Program-made: the position numbers and the translations under genes
Notes under the pieces: generated by a model
The model's input: the letters and a program-made list of their open reading frames with translations, nothing else
The model's database searches: none
Told to the model about the DNA's origin: nothing
Part shown: in pieces, positions 8,134 to 17,226 of the stretch
Layout of the letters: every line of letters begins with the position of its first letter
How positions within the stretch are numbered: the first letter of the stretch is position 1
Assembly: GCF_017654315.1 (NCBI RefSeq)
Contig: NZ_CP072203.1
Span: forward strand, 1,798,001-1,862,000
Direction: 5' to 3'
Source: Gordonia polyisoprenivorans
GTDB taxonomy: Bacteria > Actinomycetota > Actinomycetes > Mycobacteriales > Mycobacteriaceae
Length of the DNA stretch: 64,000 bases

Positions 8134-9198
8134 TCAGCCCGCCGCCGACCCCACCGGCGTCACCCGCCCCTCCGGCACACCCCACTGCACGAGCCGGGGC
8201 CGCCAGCGCGGCGCGTTGGTGGCGATTGCGGTCGGGGGGACGAGTTCGCGCAGCACACGGCGCAGGATCAGGTAGGAGACGACGGCGACGAGGATGGAGA
8301 AGACGTTGAGCGCCACGCCCTCCTGAACCACGTCGGTGAGGGTGAAGTCCTGGTCGGTGACGGTGTTGGTCGACCCGTGCCGGCCGAATGATCCGATGCC
8401 GTCGTGCACCGAGTGCAGCACTGCAGCGGTGAGCCATCCGAGGAAGCCGATCTTGGTGAGCACCCGCCCGGATCGGTGTGCTCCGAGCCAGATGGCTGCG
8501 GCGGCGATGCTGGCCCACAGCGGATGTCCGATCTCGGTGAGCGGACGCGTGACCGCTTGCAGCAGATGCGAGTTGGTGCCGTTGCCGCCACCCATGTATT
8601 GGATGGCCTCGCCGATGCCGAACACCGACCCGCTGATCAGCACCATCAGCACCCCACGCCGAGGGTCGCCGAATACCGAACGTGCGCAAATCAACAGGAT
8701 CAGCGGCACCGCGATCTTGCAGGTTTCCTCGATGGGCCCGGACAGCCACAGGTCGACCGCGAAGGGCAGGTGCAGGTGCGGTTCGAGGAGCCCCTCGATG
8801 GCCGTCGCGACGCCGATCGCCACCGCCCCCGACACCACGCCGACGACGATCGTCAGGGGGAGCCGACTGAGCTCGGTGAACCGCAGATGTGGCGCGAGGA
8901 GTGTGACGATGCCCGTCATCACCAGCACGACGCCGATCGCCGCGGGCCACACCCACCAATGCCCGGAACCCGAATTGCCGATTATTCCGAAACCGATGGC
9001 GACCACCATTCCGGCGACGATCCACCAGAACCATTGATGTGTCAGAAAACGCCACGGACGGCGATGCCACGCAGGTGGCGAGGATACCGAGGAATCAGAC
9101 GTGGATTCGCCGGTCCATCCCATTCCGTCCCAGCGTGCGGTGGTCGATGCGGCACCGTAGGGATACCAGCCGGGCGGCGGTACCAGCGAGTTTGTCAA
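8134..9198 (-). CDS. PrsW-family intramembrane protease-like protein with N-terminal DUF2510
   Basis: About 354 residues. A short DUF2510-like motif (PPGWYPYG, then RWDGMGWTGES) is followed by about eight hydrophobic helices. The PrsW signature is seen as SGPIEETCK (EExxK), HPLWASI and HSVHDG, the conserved acidic and His positions of this CPBP/PrsW metal-dependent membrane protease group. I place the start at TTG 9198, directly before the DUF2510 motif. The open frame continues to 9459 and includes a CPHC motif, but that would overlap the divergent gene at 9408. The substrate is unknown; Bacillus PrsW cleaves an anti-sigma factor, and no anti-sigma gene is visible here. Confidence 0.75.
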   Translation of the reverse strand: MTNSLVPPPGWYPYGAASTTARWDGMGWTGESTSDSSVSSPPAWHRRPWRFLTHQWFWWIVAGMVVAIGFGIIGNSGSGHWWVWPAAIGVVLVMTGIVTLLAPHLRFTELSRLPLTIVVGVVSGAVAIGVATAIEGLLEPHLHLPFAVDLWLSGPIEETCKIAVPLILLICARSVFGDPRRGVLMVLISGSVFGIGEAIQYMGGGNGTNSHLLQAVTRPLTEIGHPLWASIAAAAIWLGAHRSGRVLTKIGFLGWLTAAVLHSVHDGIGSFGRHGSTNTVTDQDFTLTDVVQEGVALNVFSILVAVVSYLILRRVLRELVPPTAIATNAPRWRPRLVQWGVPEGRVTPVGSAAG

Positions 9199-9407
9199 GG
9201 TGGTCTGCTTTCGTCGCACGAGTGACAGTGATTCTCGCACGGTGCTGCGCGTTCTGCGGAGGTATTCCTCCAAACGAGGGAATGTCCGGTGCGCGCGGAA
9301 TCCTGCTATTCCGCAATGAGGGCAATCGAACTGCGCATCGGGCTCACCGCCGATATGCTCGACGCATTCTGTGAAGTGGCGGGGGCCTGAGCTGGAAAGG
9401 TGGCCCG

Positions 9408-11552
9408 GTGGCGGCTGCGTCGAACGGTATCGGTGCTCGGATACGCGGATGGGGCGCACGGTCCCTGAGTATCCAGTCGAAGCTCCTGGTGATGTTGCTC
9501 ACGGTGTCGGTCGCCTCGGTGGTGGCGTGCGGCATCATCGGCTACCTGTCGGGGACGTCGTCGTTGCGTAAGTCGGTCAACGACAACCTCACTCAGGTCC
9601 GTGAGTCGCGGGCCTCGCAGATCGAGACCTTTTTCCGCACCACCACCGACACCGTCGCGACCGTGTCCCACGGGCAGACCGTCATCGCCGCGACCCGCGA
9701 CTTCAGCGCCGCCTTCGACCAGCTCGAATCCGACCCGCCGGCACTCTCGTCCGCCGATCAGGCAGGCCTGGCCGACTACTACCGCACGGTGTTCGCCCCG
9801 ACGCTGCAGAAGGCGACCGGCAGCACCGTCGACCCGGCGATGTTCCTCCCGACCGATCCGGCGCAGGCCTACCTGCAGTCCAGGTACACGGTTCCGCCGG
9901 CCGGTGACTGGGACAAGGCGATCGCGGTGCAGTCGGCCGGTGATGCGAGCCAGTGGTCGCAGGTACATGCCCGCAACCAGCCCTACTTCCAGGATCTGAC
10001 GACACGCTTCGAGTACGAGGACACCCTGCTCATCAACCGGCAGGGCCGCGTCGTCTACAGCGCCTACAAGGGCGTCGATCTCGGTACCGACCTGCGCTCG
10101 GGTCCCTTCCAGAGCAGCACGCTGGCCGCCGGATTCGCCAAGGCTCTCAGCGCCACCTCCGCCGATTCCACCGTGGTCACCGACTTCTCGTTCTACCCAC
10201 CGGCACTGGGCAAGCCGGTGGCATGGGTGCTCTCCCCGGTCGGCGCGGGTAACGACGTCGAGGGGGTGATGGCCGTGCAGATCCCGCTCGACGGGATCAA
10301 CGCGGTGATGACGGGTGACGGCCAGTGGTCACAGGACGGGCTCGGTGAGACCGGTGAGACCTTCCTCGTCGGCTCCGATCATCTGATGCGCTCCACTTCA
10401 CGCATGCTCGTGACCGACCCGCAGCGCTACCGCTCCGAGGTGATCGATGCCGGCACCCCCGCGAGCGTTGCCGACCGCATCGTGGCCAGTAATAATCCGG
10501 TTCTGCTGCAACCGGTTTCGGGTGCGGCCACGACCGCGCTCGCCAACAAGACCGGACTCACCGAGACCACCGACTATCTCGGCAACCAGGTACTCACCGC
10601 CTATCGGCCGGTCAGCATCGCCGGCCTCAACTGGGTGCTGGTGGCGACCATCACCACCGACGAGGCACTTGCCCCGGTCGACGATTTCGCCCGCAACATC
10701 GCGCTGGCCACCGCGGCCATCGTGGTCATCGTGTGCCTGCTGTCGTTGCTGCTGGCGCGCGTGTTCACCCGACCGCTGAGGACCCTCAACGCCTCCGCGC
10801 GTGAGGTGAGTGCCGGCAACTACGGTGGCACGGTCGCCCTGCGCAGCCGCGACGAACTCGGTGATCTGGCAGCGTCGTTCAACGCGATGAGCCGCAGTCT
10901 GGAGACCAAGCAGGCGCTCATCGACAAGCAGCGCGAGGAGAACGACGAACTTCTTGCCACCCTCATGCCCGAGACCGTCGCGCAACGTTATCGTGAGGGC
11001 GAAACCCAGATCACCGAGGACCATCGCGACGTGACGGTGGTGTTCGCCGAGCTCGCCGGTCTCGACGACTACACCAACGCTCTGCCCGCCGACGACGCCG
11101 TCGCCATCCGCTCGGCATTCGCCGACAGCGTGGAGTCCGCCGCGCGCGCCCATGGCCTCGAACGCGTCCAGACCCTGCGCGGCGGATTCCTCACCTGCTG
11201 CGGGCTGACCGTTTCACGGGTGGACCACATCGACCGCAGCATCCGCTTCGCCCTCGACGTCGAGCAGACCGTGCGGCGTCTCAACGCCCAGTTCGGTACC
11301 GAATTCGCCCTACGCGCCGGCATCGACTCCGGTCCGGTCTCGGCCGGACTCGTCGGCAGCAAGTCCATGGTCTACGAATTATGGGGTGAAGCACTCGAAT
11401 TGGCGTACCGGGTGCACGGGGTCACCGGATCGCCGGGCATCTTCGTCAGCGATCGGGTCCACGAAGCCCTCGCCGCGATCTACCCGTTCACCGAAGCTGG
11501 AACCGCCGATGGCCAACCCGTCTGGGCTCTCGACGAGGACGCCGCGCGATGA
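9408..11552 (+). CDS. Membrane sensor with HAMP and degenerate class III adenylate/guanylate cyclase domain
   Basis: 714 residues: TM1 (about 25-48), a large extracytoplasmic sensor (50-420, Cache-like by layout), TM2 (427-448), HAMP (about 447-500), then a class III cyclase homology domain (535-710). The cyclase lacks key residues compared with Rv1625c-type enzymes. The first metal Asp is Glu (VVFAELAG), the second metal Asp is Gly and the specificity Lys is Gln (VQTLRGGF), and the Asp/Asn of the YDVWGDAVN motif are replaced in YELWGEALEL. The transition-state Arg appears kept. It is therefore probably not catalytic. It overlaps the next gene by ATGA, and the pair resembles the M. tuberculosis Rv2435c-Rv2434c arrangement as I recall it. 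Confidence 0.85.
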   Translation: MAAASNGIGARIRGWGARSLSIQSKLLVMLLTVSVASVVACGIIGYLSGTSSLRKSVNDNLTQVRESRASQIETFFRTTTDTVATVSHGQTVIAATRDFSAAFDQLESDPPALSSADQAGLADYYRTVFAPTLQKATGSTVDPAMFLPTDPAQAYLQSRYTVPPAGDWDKAIAVQSAGDASQWSQVHARNQPYFQDLTTRFEYEDTLLINRQGRVVYSAYKGVDLGTDLRSGPFQSSTLAAGFAKALSATSADSTVVTDFSFYPPALGKPVAWVLSPVGAGNDVEGVMAVQIPLDGINAVMTGDGQWSQDGLGETGETFLVGSDHLMRSTSRMLVTDPQRYRSEVIDAGTPASVADRIVASNNPVLLQPVSGAATTALANKTGLTETTDYLGNQVLTAYRPVSIAGLNWVLVATITTDEALAPVDDFARNIALATAAIVVIVCLLSLLLARVFTRPLRTLNASAREVSAGNYGGTVALRSRDELGDLAASFNAMSRSLETKQALIDKQREENDELLATLMPETVAQRYREGETQITEDHRDVTVVFAELAGLDDYTNALPADDAVAIRSAFADSVESAARAHGLERVQTLRGGFLTCCGLTVSRVDHIDRSIRFALDVEQTVRRLNAQFGTEFALRAGIDSGPVSAGLVGSKSMVYELWGEALELAYRVHGVTGSPGIFVSDRVHEALAAIYPFTEAGTADGQPVWALDEDAAR

Positions 11553-12928
11553 GTGGCATCACCGGGCAGAGTTGGTTCTGGCCCGCGGTCGTCATCGTCG
11601 TCGGACTACCGATCAGCCTGATCCTGCTCGGTGAGCTCCATGGTGCGCTGTCGCGACGGCAGAGCGCCTTTGCCCGACCGGTCGCGTGGCTGCGTGGATT
11701 CGTCATTCCGGTTCTCGCCCTATGGCTTCTGTTGCGTGAGATCGACGGCGCCGACGTCGATGTGACGTTCACCCGAATCGTGGCAACCGTCTTCGGGTTC
11801 GCGGTGATCATGCTGCTGCTGTACGGTATCGACGCCGTGCTCTTCGGCAACCCGGAACCGGGAACGTGGCGCGACCGGATGCCGGGCATCTTCATCGACA
11901 TCGCCCGTTTGATCCTGGTGGTCATCGGGTTGGGTGTTCTGCTATCGACGGTGTGGGGCACCAACATCGGTGGCTTGTTCGCCGCGCTCGGTGTGACCTC
12001 CATCGTCATCGGCCTTGCGCTGCAAGGTGCCGTGGGGCCGGTGATCGCAGGCTTGTTCCTGCTGTTCGAGCAGCCGTTCAAGATCGGTGACTGGCTCGAG
12101 ACCGCTGCCGCGAGCGGGCGTGTGGTGGAGGTCAATTGGCGTGCGGTACACATCGATACCGGCACCGGTCTGCAGATCATCCCCAACGCGCAACTGGCCA
12201 CCGAGTCGTTCAAGAACCTGTCCCGCACCACCGGCGCCCGCTACACCACCGCGCAGACGTTGACCTTTGCCGTCAACGATCGTCCCGACGAGGTGTGCGC
12301 CATGCTCATGGCCGTGGCCGCCGAGATCGCCACCGCCGACGCCGCACCGACGGTCCGCGCCGACGCCGCTGGCGAGTTCCGGGTGACACTGCCGATCAGC
12401 GGGCCCGCCGACGCCGGCCGAGTCAAAGCCGATCTTTGCCAACGCGTGTGGTACGCCGCCAGGCGTCACGGGCTGCACCTCGACGAGGCCGAGTACGTCT
12501 ACCCGGAACCACCCACCGTCACCGGTGTCCGTCGGATCGCGGTGAGCCTCGGCATCCCGGTGCAGTCCGCCGAGCCGCTGGCGGCGGCGTCGCAGATGTT
12601 GCGCCACGCCGCCGGTGAGACCGTCCAACCGGTCGGACAGATTCCGGGTGCACTGTTGGTGATCATCGACGGCACCGTCGATCTCGTCGTCGACGCGCGC
12701 GGCGAGACCTTACCCGTGGCGCAACTGTCCGAGGGCGACTTCCTCGGCGTCACCACCTTGACCCGTCAGCCGGTGCTCACTCGGGCGCTGGCCGTCACCC
12801 AGACCGCGGTGATCGCCATACCGCGTGAGGTGGTGGAGACCGCCGTGCGTGAGCATCCCGAGCTCGCGCGCCGTCTTGGAGCGGTCATCGACCAGCGGCG
12901 GGAGGCCGCGGCGCAGGCGCGGGGCTGA
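11549..12928 (+). CDS. MscS-family channel with C-terminal cyclic-nucleotide-binding domain
   Basis: 459 residues. Several N-terminal helices lead into the MscS pore-lining helix and beta domain (GLFAALGVTSIVIGLALQG, then FLLFEQPFKIGDWLE and a PNAQL motif). The last 120 residues form a cNMP-binding beta-barrel (GDFLGVTTLTRQPVLTRALAV) that keeps the phosphate-cassette Arg but has Val where Glu is usual. MscS proteins with such domains are described as bacterial cyclic-nucleotide-gated (bCNG) channels. The ATG overlaps the stop of the pseudo-cyclase gene (ATGA), so the two products are made together and probably act together in the membrane. Confidence 0.88.
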   Translation: MSGITGQSWFWPAVVIVVGLPISLILLGELHGALSRRQSAFARPVAWLRGFVIPVLALWLLLREIDGADVDVTFTRIVATVFGFAVIMLLLYGIDAVLFGNPEPGTWRDRMPGIFIDIARLILVVIGLGVLLSTVWGTNIGGLFAALGVTSIVIGLALQGAVGPVIAGLFLLFEQPFKIGDWLETAAASGRVVEVNWRAVHIDTGTGLQIIPNAQLATESFKNLSRTTGARYTTAQTLTFAVNDRPDEVCAMLMAVAAEIATADAAPTVRADAAGEFRVTLPISGPADAGRVKADLCQRVWYAARRHGLHLDEAEYVYPEPPTVTGVRRIAVSLGIPVQSAEPLAAASQMLRHAAGETVQPVGQIPGALLVIIDGTVDLVVDARGETLPVAQLSEGDFLGVTTLTRQPVLTRALAVTQTAVIAIPREVVETAVREHPELARRLGAVIDQRREAAAQARG

Positions 12929-12943
12929 GGCCGACGACCGGAA

Positions 12944-13609
12944 TCATCTTGGGGCATCGACGCTTCGGCCGACCAGGGCCCGCAGGTTGGTCATCATCCG
13001 CCAGGTCATCACCGCGCTGATGACGCCGGTGACCTCGATGATGGCCCGCGTGGCGCGGTTGCTCGTGGCGTAACGCTCCCGCAGATGCAGGCGGGTTGCG
13101 GACGATCCGGTCGTGGTGGTGACGGGTTTCAGGCAGAACACCCAGGTGGTCTCGAAGTCCATGTCGCCCGGGGCATCCGCGCCCTGGGAGGACACGACGA
13201 GCGCGTGTCCGGGTTGCACCTCGGCCACGCGCAGGGCGACGTCGGGGTGCAGTGTGAATCGGTCGCCGACGGCCACGTCCTGCCATTCCGGATGGATGCG
13301 GTCGGCGCCGGTGATCTGGCAGCCAACGAGGTTCTCCAGCCCTTCGAATGAGTAGAAGCCTGCCTTGTTCTGTCCGAGCTGGGCGATCCACGGCCACACC
13401 GCCGACGGTGGCGCCGCGATGGTGCACGCGCGGTCGTTCTGCACTTGCGCGCCCGGCAGGAGGTCGTCGCCTGGCAACGCTGCCCGGGCTTCGGCAGCCG
13501 TTGCGCCGAGCCGGCGGTGCGCTCCCGTGGCCACCACCGCGGCGAGCCCGGCGGTCGCAGCCACGATCGGTGCGACCACAGTGGCTGTGGCCGTTCGGCG
13601 TATCGACAT
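12944..13609 (-). CDS. Membrane-anchored SRPBCC-fold protein
   Basis: 221 residues. An N-terminal hydrophobic anchor (about residues 10-30) is followed by an SRPBCC/polyketide-cyclase-like domain containing IAAPPSAVWPWIAQLGQNKAGFYSFE, a pattern common to actinobacterial START-like proteins. The C-terminal helix (ATRAIIEVTGVISAVMTWRMM) is typical of the fold. SRPBCC proteins bind hydrophobic ligands; no catalytic role can be assigned. It is convergent with the MscS gene, with only 15 bp between the stop codons. Confidence 0.75.
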   Translation of the reverse strand: MSIRRTATATVVAPIVAATAGLAAVVATGAHRRLGATAAEARAALPGDDLLPGAQVQNDRACTIAAPPSAVWPWIAQLGQNKAGFYSFEGLENLVGCQITGADRIHPEWQDVAVGDRFTLHPDVALRVAEVQPGHALVVSSQGADAPGDMDFETTWVFCLKPVTTTTGSSATRLHLRERYATSNRATRAIIEVTGVISAVMTWRMMTNLRALVGRSVDAPR

Positions 13610-13688
13610 GGTGCCTCCTCAGTGGAGCGGCGGTGGTCTGAATCTACTCGAGGAGACTCGACTCTCGATACTGTTCATGTTCACTGAC

Positions 13689-15980
13689 CTACTCGACGAT
13701 CACCTTTCCGTAGCCGGCGATGAAGTCGGCGATCGCGTCCTCGCCGGCGAGGGCTCGCATCATCGCCGCCAGCCCGCTGGTGACGGCAACGTCGTTCTCG
13801 CCGTTCGCGATCACCGCATACGGTTTGATGCACCCGCTCTCGGGATCGACGAAGTCTGTGTAAGCCGCGGCCACGTGCGGAGGCAGCGGACCGACTCCGC
13901 TGAGCACGTTGTAGAAGGCGGTGTTGCTGTTGTCGCCGTGGAGATGGGCCACGGTCCCGTCGGGGTTGATCGTGACCGACGTATCGGTCGGTGGACCGAT
14001 CAGCAGGTCCTTGAGTCGCCCGGTGAGGCCGGTGGCGTCGGCCAGACCGGTGGCGTCTTCGCCGAACGGCGCATACCCACCCGCGGTGGACAGCAGCGTG
14101 AACATCTGGTCAACGGACTCGGACTTGCGTTGATAGGCTTCGGCTGCGGCCTCGCGGCCGTATTCGTCGAGGGTGGCCAGCTTGATCCCACGATCGACGA
14201 TTCCTTCCAGACGCCCTGCGGTGATGAGCTTTTCGTTGGCGTCAGGGTTCTGTCCGAAGTCGCGTTCGAGCTCGAGCTGCGTCAGCATGACGCGGCTGTT
14301 GATGGCCTCGCCGGCCTGTGGATCGGTGTTCAGGGCGGCGATGATGTTCGACGCGCCCCGCAACGTGTCTCGATCGAGACTCTTGACATCGAACCCCGGA
14401 TGCTCGTCTGTGCCAACAAGATCGGGCAGGTATTCACCCATGCTGAGCGCCAGGCCGCGCACCAGTGCCGGGTTCACCTCGCCGAGGGATTGCCCGTCGG
14501 TGCCCGGGATCGCCGACATCAGTTTCCATGCAGCATCACTGGCGGTGGCGCGGGCCACTGACTCCATGATGTCGCCGGCCCGGGTCGCGCGGATCACGTC
14601 AAGCGGATCGTCGGCGTTCTCGACGCGCATCTCGGTGTCGGCGAAGGTGAACATCAGCGCGGCATTACGGCCGTCGTCATCCCACTGGTGGGTCAGGACG
14701 TCGGTGACGAACTGCATGCCCGTCTGCGGGTCGGCGACAGCGGCGTTGATGGCGATCGTGTCGGACGAGAGCGCCCCGATCATTCCCGTGGTGAGTGACT
14801 CGTCGCGCATGCGGCCACGGCCGTCGACGGTGTACGACGGATTGTTCGGATCCTGTTCGGCGAGAACCTGTCCGTGCAGATAGGTCTTCGTGGCGTGCAT
14901 CAGCGCGTGGTCGAGGTCGGTGCCCATCCCGTACTGCCGCTCGCCCATGCCGACGATGCGGCTGATCGCCTGATTGTCGGCGACCCCGTTCAGGCTGTAG
15001 GAGTTGCCGCCCACGCTGGAACCAGGGAGTCCCGGAGTGCTCTTCGTCCCGAAGACGAGGAGATCCTTGCGCGTGAGCGAGGCGCGCATCTGCGCGGGGA
15101 GGACGGCCAGGCCGCCGGTCGTCGGAACCTCCGGATCGCCGGTGACACTTGCCGTCACATCGTGATGCGACGAGATTTGCATGATGTTGACCAACCCGCT
15201 CTGGGCTTCGGGTGGGAGGGCACCCAGGATGGCTTCGATTTCTTGCGGTGACTTCCCGTCGAGTCCCCGCAACAGCGTGTTCATGTACTCCATGTGTGAC
15301 GCCGAAATGGTCACCGGCGCTCCGGCTTCGAGTGCGGTGACTTGTTGCGGATCGAGCCTTCCGGCCTCGACGAGTCGGCGCAACGCCTCCGGCGACAGCG
15401 TCGACGGATCGGTCGCGAGTGCTCGGCCGTCGACGCCGCCCTCGGTGCTGCCGATCGAGTCGGCACTGGTGAATCCGGAGATGAGACCGGATCGAATGCC
15501 CGCGAGGCCGTTTCGGACGTCGGTGTCGGCGGTGATCACATCGGCGACGGCGCTGGTGATCGCCTGGGTGTGGGCAACGATCGCATCCCGGATCGCCACT
15601 GTCATCGGACCGGCGGCGCGTGGGTGCGCCGTGAGGTGCTCGTCGACCGTGAACCCGGACGCCTCGGCGGTCGCGATCGCGGCGCGTGCACGCCGGAGCG
15701 GGGCGTCGATACTCCAATACCCCTGTGTCGCTCGATCGGCCAGATCGGTCAACGTCTGGGCGGCGGTACGCGAAGCCCGCAGATCGGATTCGGCGCGAGC
15801 GACCGCGGCATCGGCGGCAGCGCCGGTCCAGTGGGTGCCGTTGTTCATCGCGACCGTGGACCGGTAGCGGGTGAACAGGTCCTCGATACCCGTACCCATC
15901 GTCGTCCAGGCCCCGGCGAGGTCGAGCAGTGCCGACGCGTCGTAGGCGAGGACCTCGGATTTCGTCAGCGAGCAGATCAT
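13689..15980 (-). CDS. Large WXG-like helical protein (TPR-repeat-region family), putative type VII-associated
   Basis: About 763 residues. The first 100 residues are helical with an ESX-type WxG motif (HWTGAAADAAVARAESDL), and the long remainder is alpha-helical without signal peptide or enzymatic motif that I recognise. Large actinobacterial proteins with this arrangement are often annotated as TPR-repeat-region proteins and sit beside small EspC/ESAT-6-like genes, as here. ATG at 15980 overlaps the stop of the preceding small gene by ATGA, so the two are coupled; an in-frame start seven codons upstream is less likely. A role as an ESX substrate or effector is inference from context. Confidence 0.75.
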   Translation of the reverse strand: MICSLTKSEVLAYDASALLDLAGAWTTMGTGIEDLFTRYRSTVAMNNGTHWTGAAADAAVARAESDLRASRTAAQTLTDLADRATQGYWSIDAPLRRARAAIATAEASGFTVDEHLTAHPRAAGPMTVAIRDAIVAHTQAITSAVADVITADTDVRNGLAGIRSGLISGFTSADSIGSTEGGVDGRALATDPSTLSPEALRRLVEAGRLDPQQVTALEAGAPVTISASHMEYMNTLLRGLDGKSPQEIEAILGALPPEAQSGLVNIMQISSHHDVTASVTGDPEVPTTGGLAVLPAQMRASLTRKDLLVFGTKSTPGLPGSSVGGNSYSLNGVADNQAISRIVGMGERQYGMGTDLDHALMHATKTYLHGQVLAEQDPNNPSYTVDGRGRMRDESLTTGMIGALSSDTIAINAAVADPQTGMQFVTDVLTHQWDDDGRNAALMFTFADTEMRVENADDPLDVIRATRAGDIMESVARATASDAAWKLMSAIPGTDGQSLGEVNPALVRGLALSMGEYLPDLVGTDEHPGFDVKSLDRDTLRGASNIIAALNTDPQAGEAINSRVMLTQLELERDFGQNPDANEKLITAGRLEGIVDRGIKLATLDEYGREAAAEAYQRKSESVDQMFTLLSTAGGYAPFGEDATGLADATGLTGRLKDLLIGPPTDTSVTINPDGTVAHLHGDNSNTAFYNVLSGVGPLPPHVAAAYTDFVDPESGCIKPYAVIANGENDVAVTSGLAAMMRALAGEDAIADFIAGYGKVIVE

Positions 15981-16315
15981 GCCGGGTCCGTCACATCCCA
16001 CTCGCCGGTCGCCGCGGTGTAGAGCGCCGCGATCTGTTCCGCGTTCTGCTCATCGGAAGCCTCGAACTGCCGCGCCACGTTGATCATCACGTCACCGGTT
16101 TCGCTGAGCCGCTCCCGGATTCCCGGTATCAGCACACCGGAGACGACGGCGTGAGCGATGTCGAGCGCCTCGTCGACGGCCTTGACCAGACCCGGGCGGG
16201 CCGCGCTGACGGCGTCTTGCCCGGACGTGGCCGGCAATATCATCGCCGCACCCGCCAGACCGTGTAATTCACCTCCGAGCGACCGCAATCTGTCGAGATC
16301 TGCTGCCACAGTCAT
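15977..16315 (-). CDS. EspC/WXG100-like small helical protein
   Basis: 112 residues, mostly alpha-helical, with two long helices around a central break and a C-terminal tail containing LYTAATGEWD. Size, composition and the N-terminal MTVAADLDRL resemble the EspC (ESX-1 associated) and WXG100 families, although no exact WxG or YxxxD/E motif is present. The start at 16315 is preceded by GGGGGGA and removes a long upstream extension that runs over the antitoxin region. It is translationally coupled to the 763-residue protein, suggesting a heterodimeric secreted pair. Confidence 0.7.
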   Translation of the reverse strand: MTVAADLDRLRSLGGELHGLAGAAMILPATSGQDAVSAARPGLVKAVDEALDIAHAVVSGVLIPGIRERLSETGDVMINVARQFEASDEQNAEQIAALYTAATGEWDVTDPA

Positions 16316-16441
16316 GTCGTCCCCCCGGTGCCGAGCAATGCGTGCCGGAAGCCTATAACGCGCACATCGGCCATCGGCGGGTCGTGACGAAGCCTGTGGA
16401 TAACTCTGGCCACCAACCTGTTTCGTCCATGAGATACGCGC

Positions 16442-16684
16442 TTGGTGCACCACCCGGTAAGCGCTGTGATCGAGCAGGTCAACGACGATCGGAGTCCGAT
16501 CGAAATCGTGTCTCGGAAGGGCAATGCGGTGCTGATGTCGGCCGACGAGTACGCGGCGTGGCAGGAGACGGCCTACCTGATCAGGTCCCCGGCCAACGCC
16601 CGCCGACTGTTGGAGTCCTACACACGTGCCTCCGTGGGGCAGACCGAGGTGCATGACCTCGACCGGACTGACGAGGACGGCTGA
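16442..16684 (+). pseudogene. Phd/YefM-type antitoxin, N-terminus missing or altered
   Basis: The frame encodes VIEQVNDDRSPIEIVSRKG and VLMSADEYAAWQETAYLIRS, which closely match YefM/RelJ antitoxins. The usual N-terminal DNA-binding strand (the SxSEARxxL segment) is absent. An ATG at 16430 lies in another frame, and the only in-frame starts are TTG 16442 and GTG 16445, about six residues short of the family norm. It directly precedes the toxin remnant, whose GTG abuts its stop codon. Expression is possible, but autoregulatory DNA binding is doubtful. Confidence 0.7.
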
Positions 16685-16806
16685 GTGCGTCTGGTCTGGG
16701 ACCAATCGGCGTGGGAAGACTATGTGCACTGGCAAACCGCTGACCGGCGACTACTGAAGCGGATCAACACTCTGCTCGACGCGTGCCTGCGCGATGAATT
16801 CACCCC
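16685..16806 (+). pseudogene. YoeB/RelE-type toxin, 3' truncated
   Basis: The first 40 residues (RLVWDQSAWEDYVHWQTADR and KRINTLLDACLRDEF) are a clear YoeB/RelK N-terminus. At the point where the family continues with GIGKPEPL the sequence switches to unrelated DNA. The catalytic C-terminus with its Arg, His and final Tyr residues is gone. The frame then runs 31 codons through the neighbouring arylsulfotransferase remnant out of phase. This is an inactive toxin remnant created by a deletion or recombination at about 16800. Confidence 0.85.
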
Positions 16807-17118
16807 CTGGCCCCGACGGGCAGCTACCGCGCCTACTACCAACCGTGGACCGGTGAGCCGACCGGCGTGCCCGAGGCCGTCATCGGCCACGACGGCATGA
16901 CGATCCGCGCCGCCTGGAACGGCGCGACCCGCGTCACCCAGTGGCGAGTGCTGCACGGCAGCACCGCCGCCAACCTGACACCGCTGACGACCGCCGCGTG
17001 GAACGGCGCGTCGACGCCGATCACGCTGCCGCAGAAAGCTTCCGGCTACTACCAGACCGAGGCGCTCGACTCGGCGAGGAAGGTGATCGTGCGGTCGGTG
17101 CCGTTGTCGGCGGAGTGA
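16801..17118 (+). pseudogene. C-terminal fragment of an arylsulfotransferase-type protein
   Basis: In the frame ending at 17118 the sequence reads GSYRAYYQPWTGEPTGVPEA, then TRVTQWRVLHGST and KASGYYQTEALDS. This is the C-terminal beta-propeller pattern I associate with actinobacterial arylsulfotransferase (ASST) family proteins. About 100 residues remain and the 5' part is missing. The fragment begins exactly where the YoeB homology stops, so the two remnants meet at one deletion endpoint. A GTG at 16867 could start an 83-residue product, but I regard it as non-functional. Confidence 0.65.
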
Positions 17119-17226
17119 GATCACCCGCGCGTCTGTCCACCTTTTGGGGGACCGATGTCGCATTGTCGCCGCCCGTTGCGTCGGGGCCCGTACGGTGGAG
17201 TTGATGCGACAAGTGAGGGGCTCCGC

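Noticed and set aside
9199..9459. CPHC zinc-ribbon extension of the PrsW-like protein as a real domain
   Set aside because: It would overlap the divergent cyclase gene and its promoter; kept only as an uncertain start.
10950..11552. Active adenylate cyclase call for the class III domain
   Set aside because: Both metal-binding Asp positions and the specificity Lys are substituted, so catalytic activity is unlikely.
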